Shown piece by piece: positions 4,527-5,872 of a stretch of DNA of 5,872 nucleotides. Position 1 is the first letter of the stretch; each line of letters opens with the position of its first letter. The DNA lies in the NCBI GenBank assembly GCA_013205365.1, contig JABMNC010000136.1, positions 1-5,872 of the forward strand, read 5' to 3'. The notes beneath the pieces were generated by a model. The model saw nothing but the letters and a program-made list of their open reading frames with translations. It made no database searches and was not told where the DNA came from. This DNA comes from Cryomorphaceae bacterium (GTDB taxonomy: Bacteria; Bacteroidota; Bacteroidia; Flavobacteriales; Schleiferiaceae). The translations under genes were made by a program, and so were the position numbers.

Positions 4527-5872
4527 ATGAAGAACCTCCTGATGCTCTTTGGATTGGTCCTTTTGACGGCTTCTCAAGCGCAGATTTTAAGCGTAACTCC
4601 TGCTTTCCCTACTCAAAACGATACCGTCACGGTGGTGTACAACGCGGCGGAGGGCAATGCCGCATTAATGGGCTTGTCGCCTGTTTATGCCCATGCCGGC
4701 CTAATTACGTCTGCCTCGACCTCGCCAACGAATTGGCAGTTTGTGCAGGGCAGTTGGGGGCAGCCTACGGCGAAGGTGCTCATGACGAGCCTGGGCAACA
4801 ACAAGCACCGGATTAAATACCATATTCCTTCGTTCTACGGATTCCCGGCCGGTACTCAGGTGCAGCAACTGGCCTTTGTGTTTCGCAATGCCGCGGGCAG
4901 TGTGGTGGGTCGCAGCGCAGACGGCAGCGACATTTATTATTCGGTATATCCCGCAAATGCTGGCCTGCTGGCGGCCTTTTTTGCTCCGAGCGGACCCCAA
5001 ATCGCGAATCCGGGCGACACCATTAGCTTGGTCGCGGCATCCAATCAGTTGGCCACCCTCAAGGTCTACGACAACGGACTCCTAAAGACTACGGCGACCA
5101 ACGTGTCGGCCCTGAACTATGATTTGGTCGCTTCTTCACCGGGGCAGCATACGGTGGTGCTTGAGGCTAGCTCGGGGTCGCTCACGGCCTACGATACGCT
5201 CTACTATACGGGTAACCCAATTCAAATGGTGGCAGCGGTTCCTCCGGGTTGGCTCGACGGGGCAAACTACCTCAACGACAGCACGGTTGGCCTGGTGTTG
5301 CGCGCTCCGTTCAAGGACTTCGTTTATGTTTTTGGGGATTTTAACGACTTTTTGCCGGCGTCCAGTCACTTTATGAATAAGAGCCCCGACGGGCAGCGGT
5401 TCTGGCTGCAGGTTGCGGTGAGTCCGGGCCAAAGCTATGCCTACCAGTACTGGATCGACGGTGCCATTAAGGTAGCCGATCCCTTTGCAGAACTTATTCT
5501 CGATCCGAATTCCGACGGGGGAATTCCCCTTGGAACATGGCCAGGCCTGCATCCGTATCCCACCGGAAAAACTTCTGGTTTTTGTGCGCTTTTGCGTCCC
5601 GGTAAACCCGAGTATGCATGGAAGAATTCTAATTTCAGCCCCCCCGGTAAGGCGGACTTAATAATTTATGAGCTCTTGGTCCGCGATTTTATAGCGGCGC
5701 GCAACTACCAAGCCCTGATTGATACGCTGGGCTATCTGCAGCGGCTTGGAATCAATGCCATTGAGTTGATGCCAAACAGCGAGTTCGAAAACAACGAGAG
5801 CTGGGGTTATAATCCGAGCTTCCACATGGCCTTAGACAAGTTCTACGGCAGCCCCGAGAAGTTCAAAGAGTT
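4527..5872 (+). CDS. Secreted multidomain GH13 (alpha-amylase family) protein, 3' end cut off
   Basis: An uninterrupted frame starts at ATG 4527 and runs off the window with 448 codons visible. Residues 1-18 form a signal peptide (MKNLLMLFGLVLLTASQA). A first beta-rich domain spans about 20-140. An Ig-like domain spans about 155-228 (NPGDTISLVAAS, LKVYDNGLLK). A third domain at about 233-345 resembles the CBM48/E-set module before GH13 barrels (VGLVLRAPFKDFVYVFGDFN, YAYQYWIDG, VADPFAELILDP). The catalytic barrel begins near 378 with LIIYELLVRDF. LGYLQRLGINAIELMPNSEF and WGYNPSFHMALDKFYGSPE (426-444) are hallmark GH13 sequence. The catalytic Asp/Glu regions lie beyond the edge. The likely role is hydrolysis of alpha-glucans such as starch or glycogen outside the cytoplasm. 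A type IX secretion tail would be expected but cannot be seen. Confidence 0.92.
   Translation, partial: MKNLLMLFGLVLLTASQAQILSVTPAFPTQNDTVTVVYNAAEGNAALMGLSPVYAHAGLITSASTSPTNWQFVQGSWGQPTAKVLMTSLGNNKHRIKYHIPSFYGFPAGTQVQQLAFVFRNAAGSVVGRSADGSDIYYSVYPANAGLLAAFFAPSGPQIANPGDTISLVAASNQLATLKVYDNGLLKTTATNVSALNYDLVASSPGQHTVVLEASSGSLTAYDTLYYTGNPIQMVAAVPPGWLDGANYLNDSTVGLVLRAPFKDFVYVFGDFNDFLPASSHFMNKSPDGQRFWLQVAVSPGQSYAYQYWIDGAIKVADPFAELILDPNSDGGIPLGTWPGLHPYPTGKTSGFCALLRPGKPEYAWKNSNFSPPGKADLIIYELLVRDFIAARNYQALIDTLGYLQRLGINAIELMPNSEFENNESWGYNPSFHMALDKFYGSPEKFKE

Noticed and set aside
4876..5376. Small plus-strand frames starting at 4876 and 5119, and minus-strand frames opposite them
   Set aside because: They lie within the open GH13 frame, which has a signal peptide and recognisable domains, and their translations are Arg/Ser/Thr-rich shadows.

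Overview
The window looks like ordinary chromosome from a member of the Bacteroidota, probably a Flavobacteriales-type lineage with fairly GC-rich coding sequence. Three things point there: the gene order secG-groES-groEL, GroES and GroEL sequences of the Bacteroidota kind, and exported proteins with outer-membrane barrel character. Translation starts mostly lack a Shine-Dalgarno sequence, and a perfect Bacteroidota -7 promoter element (TAnnTTTG) stands just upstream of the tRNA gene. The taxonomic call is inference from recognised families, not from a marker search.

Layout. Bases 1-74 hold the last codons of an upstream gene. secG (86-451) encodes the small membrane subunit of the Sec translocon. 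A 154-bp gap rich in GACA/TGTC words follows, then groES (606-884) and groEL (896-2527), which together encode the chaperonin. A strong intrinsic terminator (2555-2588) closes that unit. A short spacer carries an imperfect direct repeat and a promoter element for tRNA-Leu(UAA) (2678-2763). Only 14 bases after the tRNA starts an exported, probably barrel-forming protein of unknown function (2778-3851). It converges on, and overlaps tail to tail with, a second exported barrel-like protein on the minus strand (3778-4458). From a 68-bp divergent intergenic region, a secreted multidomain GH13 (alpha-amylase family) protein runs off the right edge (4527-5872).

Function. The left half is housekeeping for protein export and folding. 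The right half encodes cell-envelope or secreted proteins: two unnamed barrel candidates and a starch- or glycogen-type glucan-active enzyme. Nothing shows that the three act together. There are no mobile elements, CRISPR arrays or rRNA genes, and no clear new system. The items most worth a second look are the regulatory region before groES, the competing groES start, the confined convergent gene overlap, and the tRNA-CDS junction.
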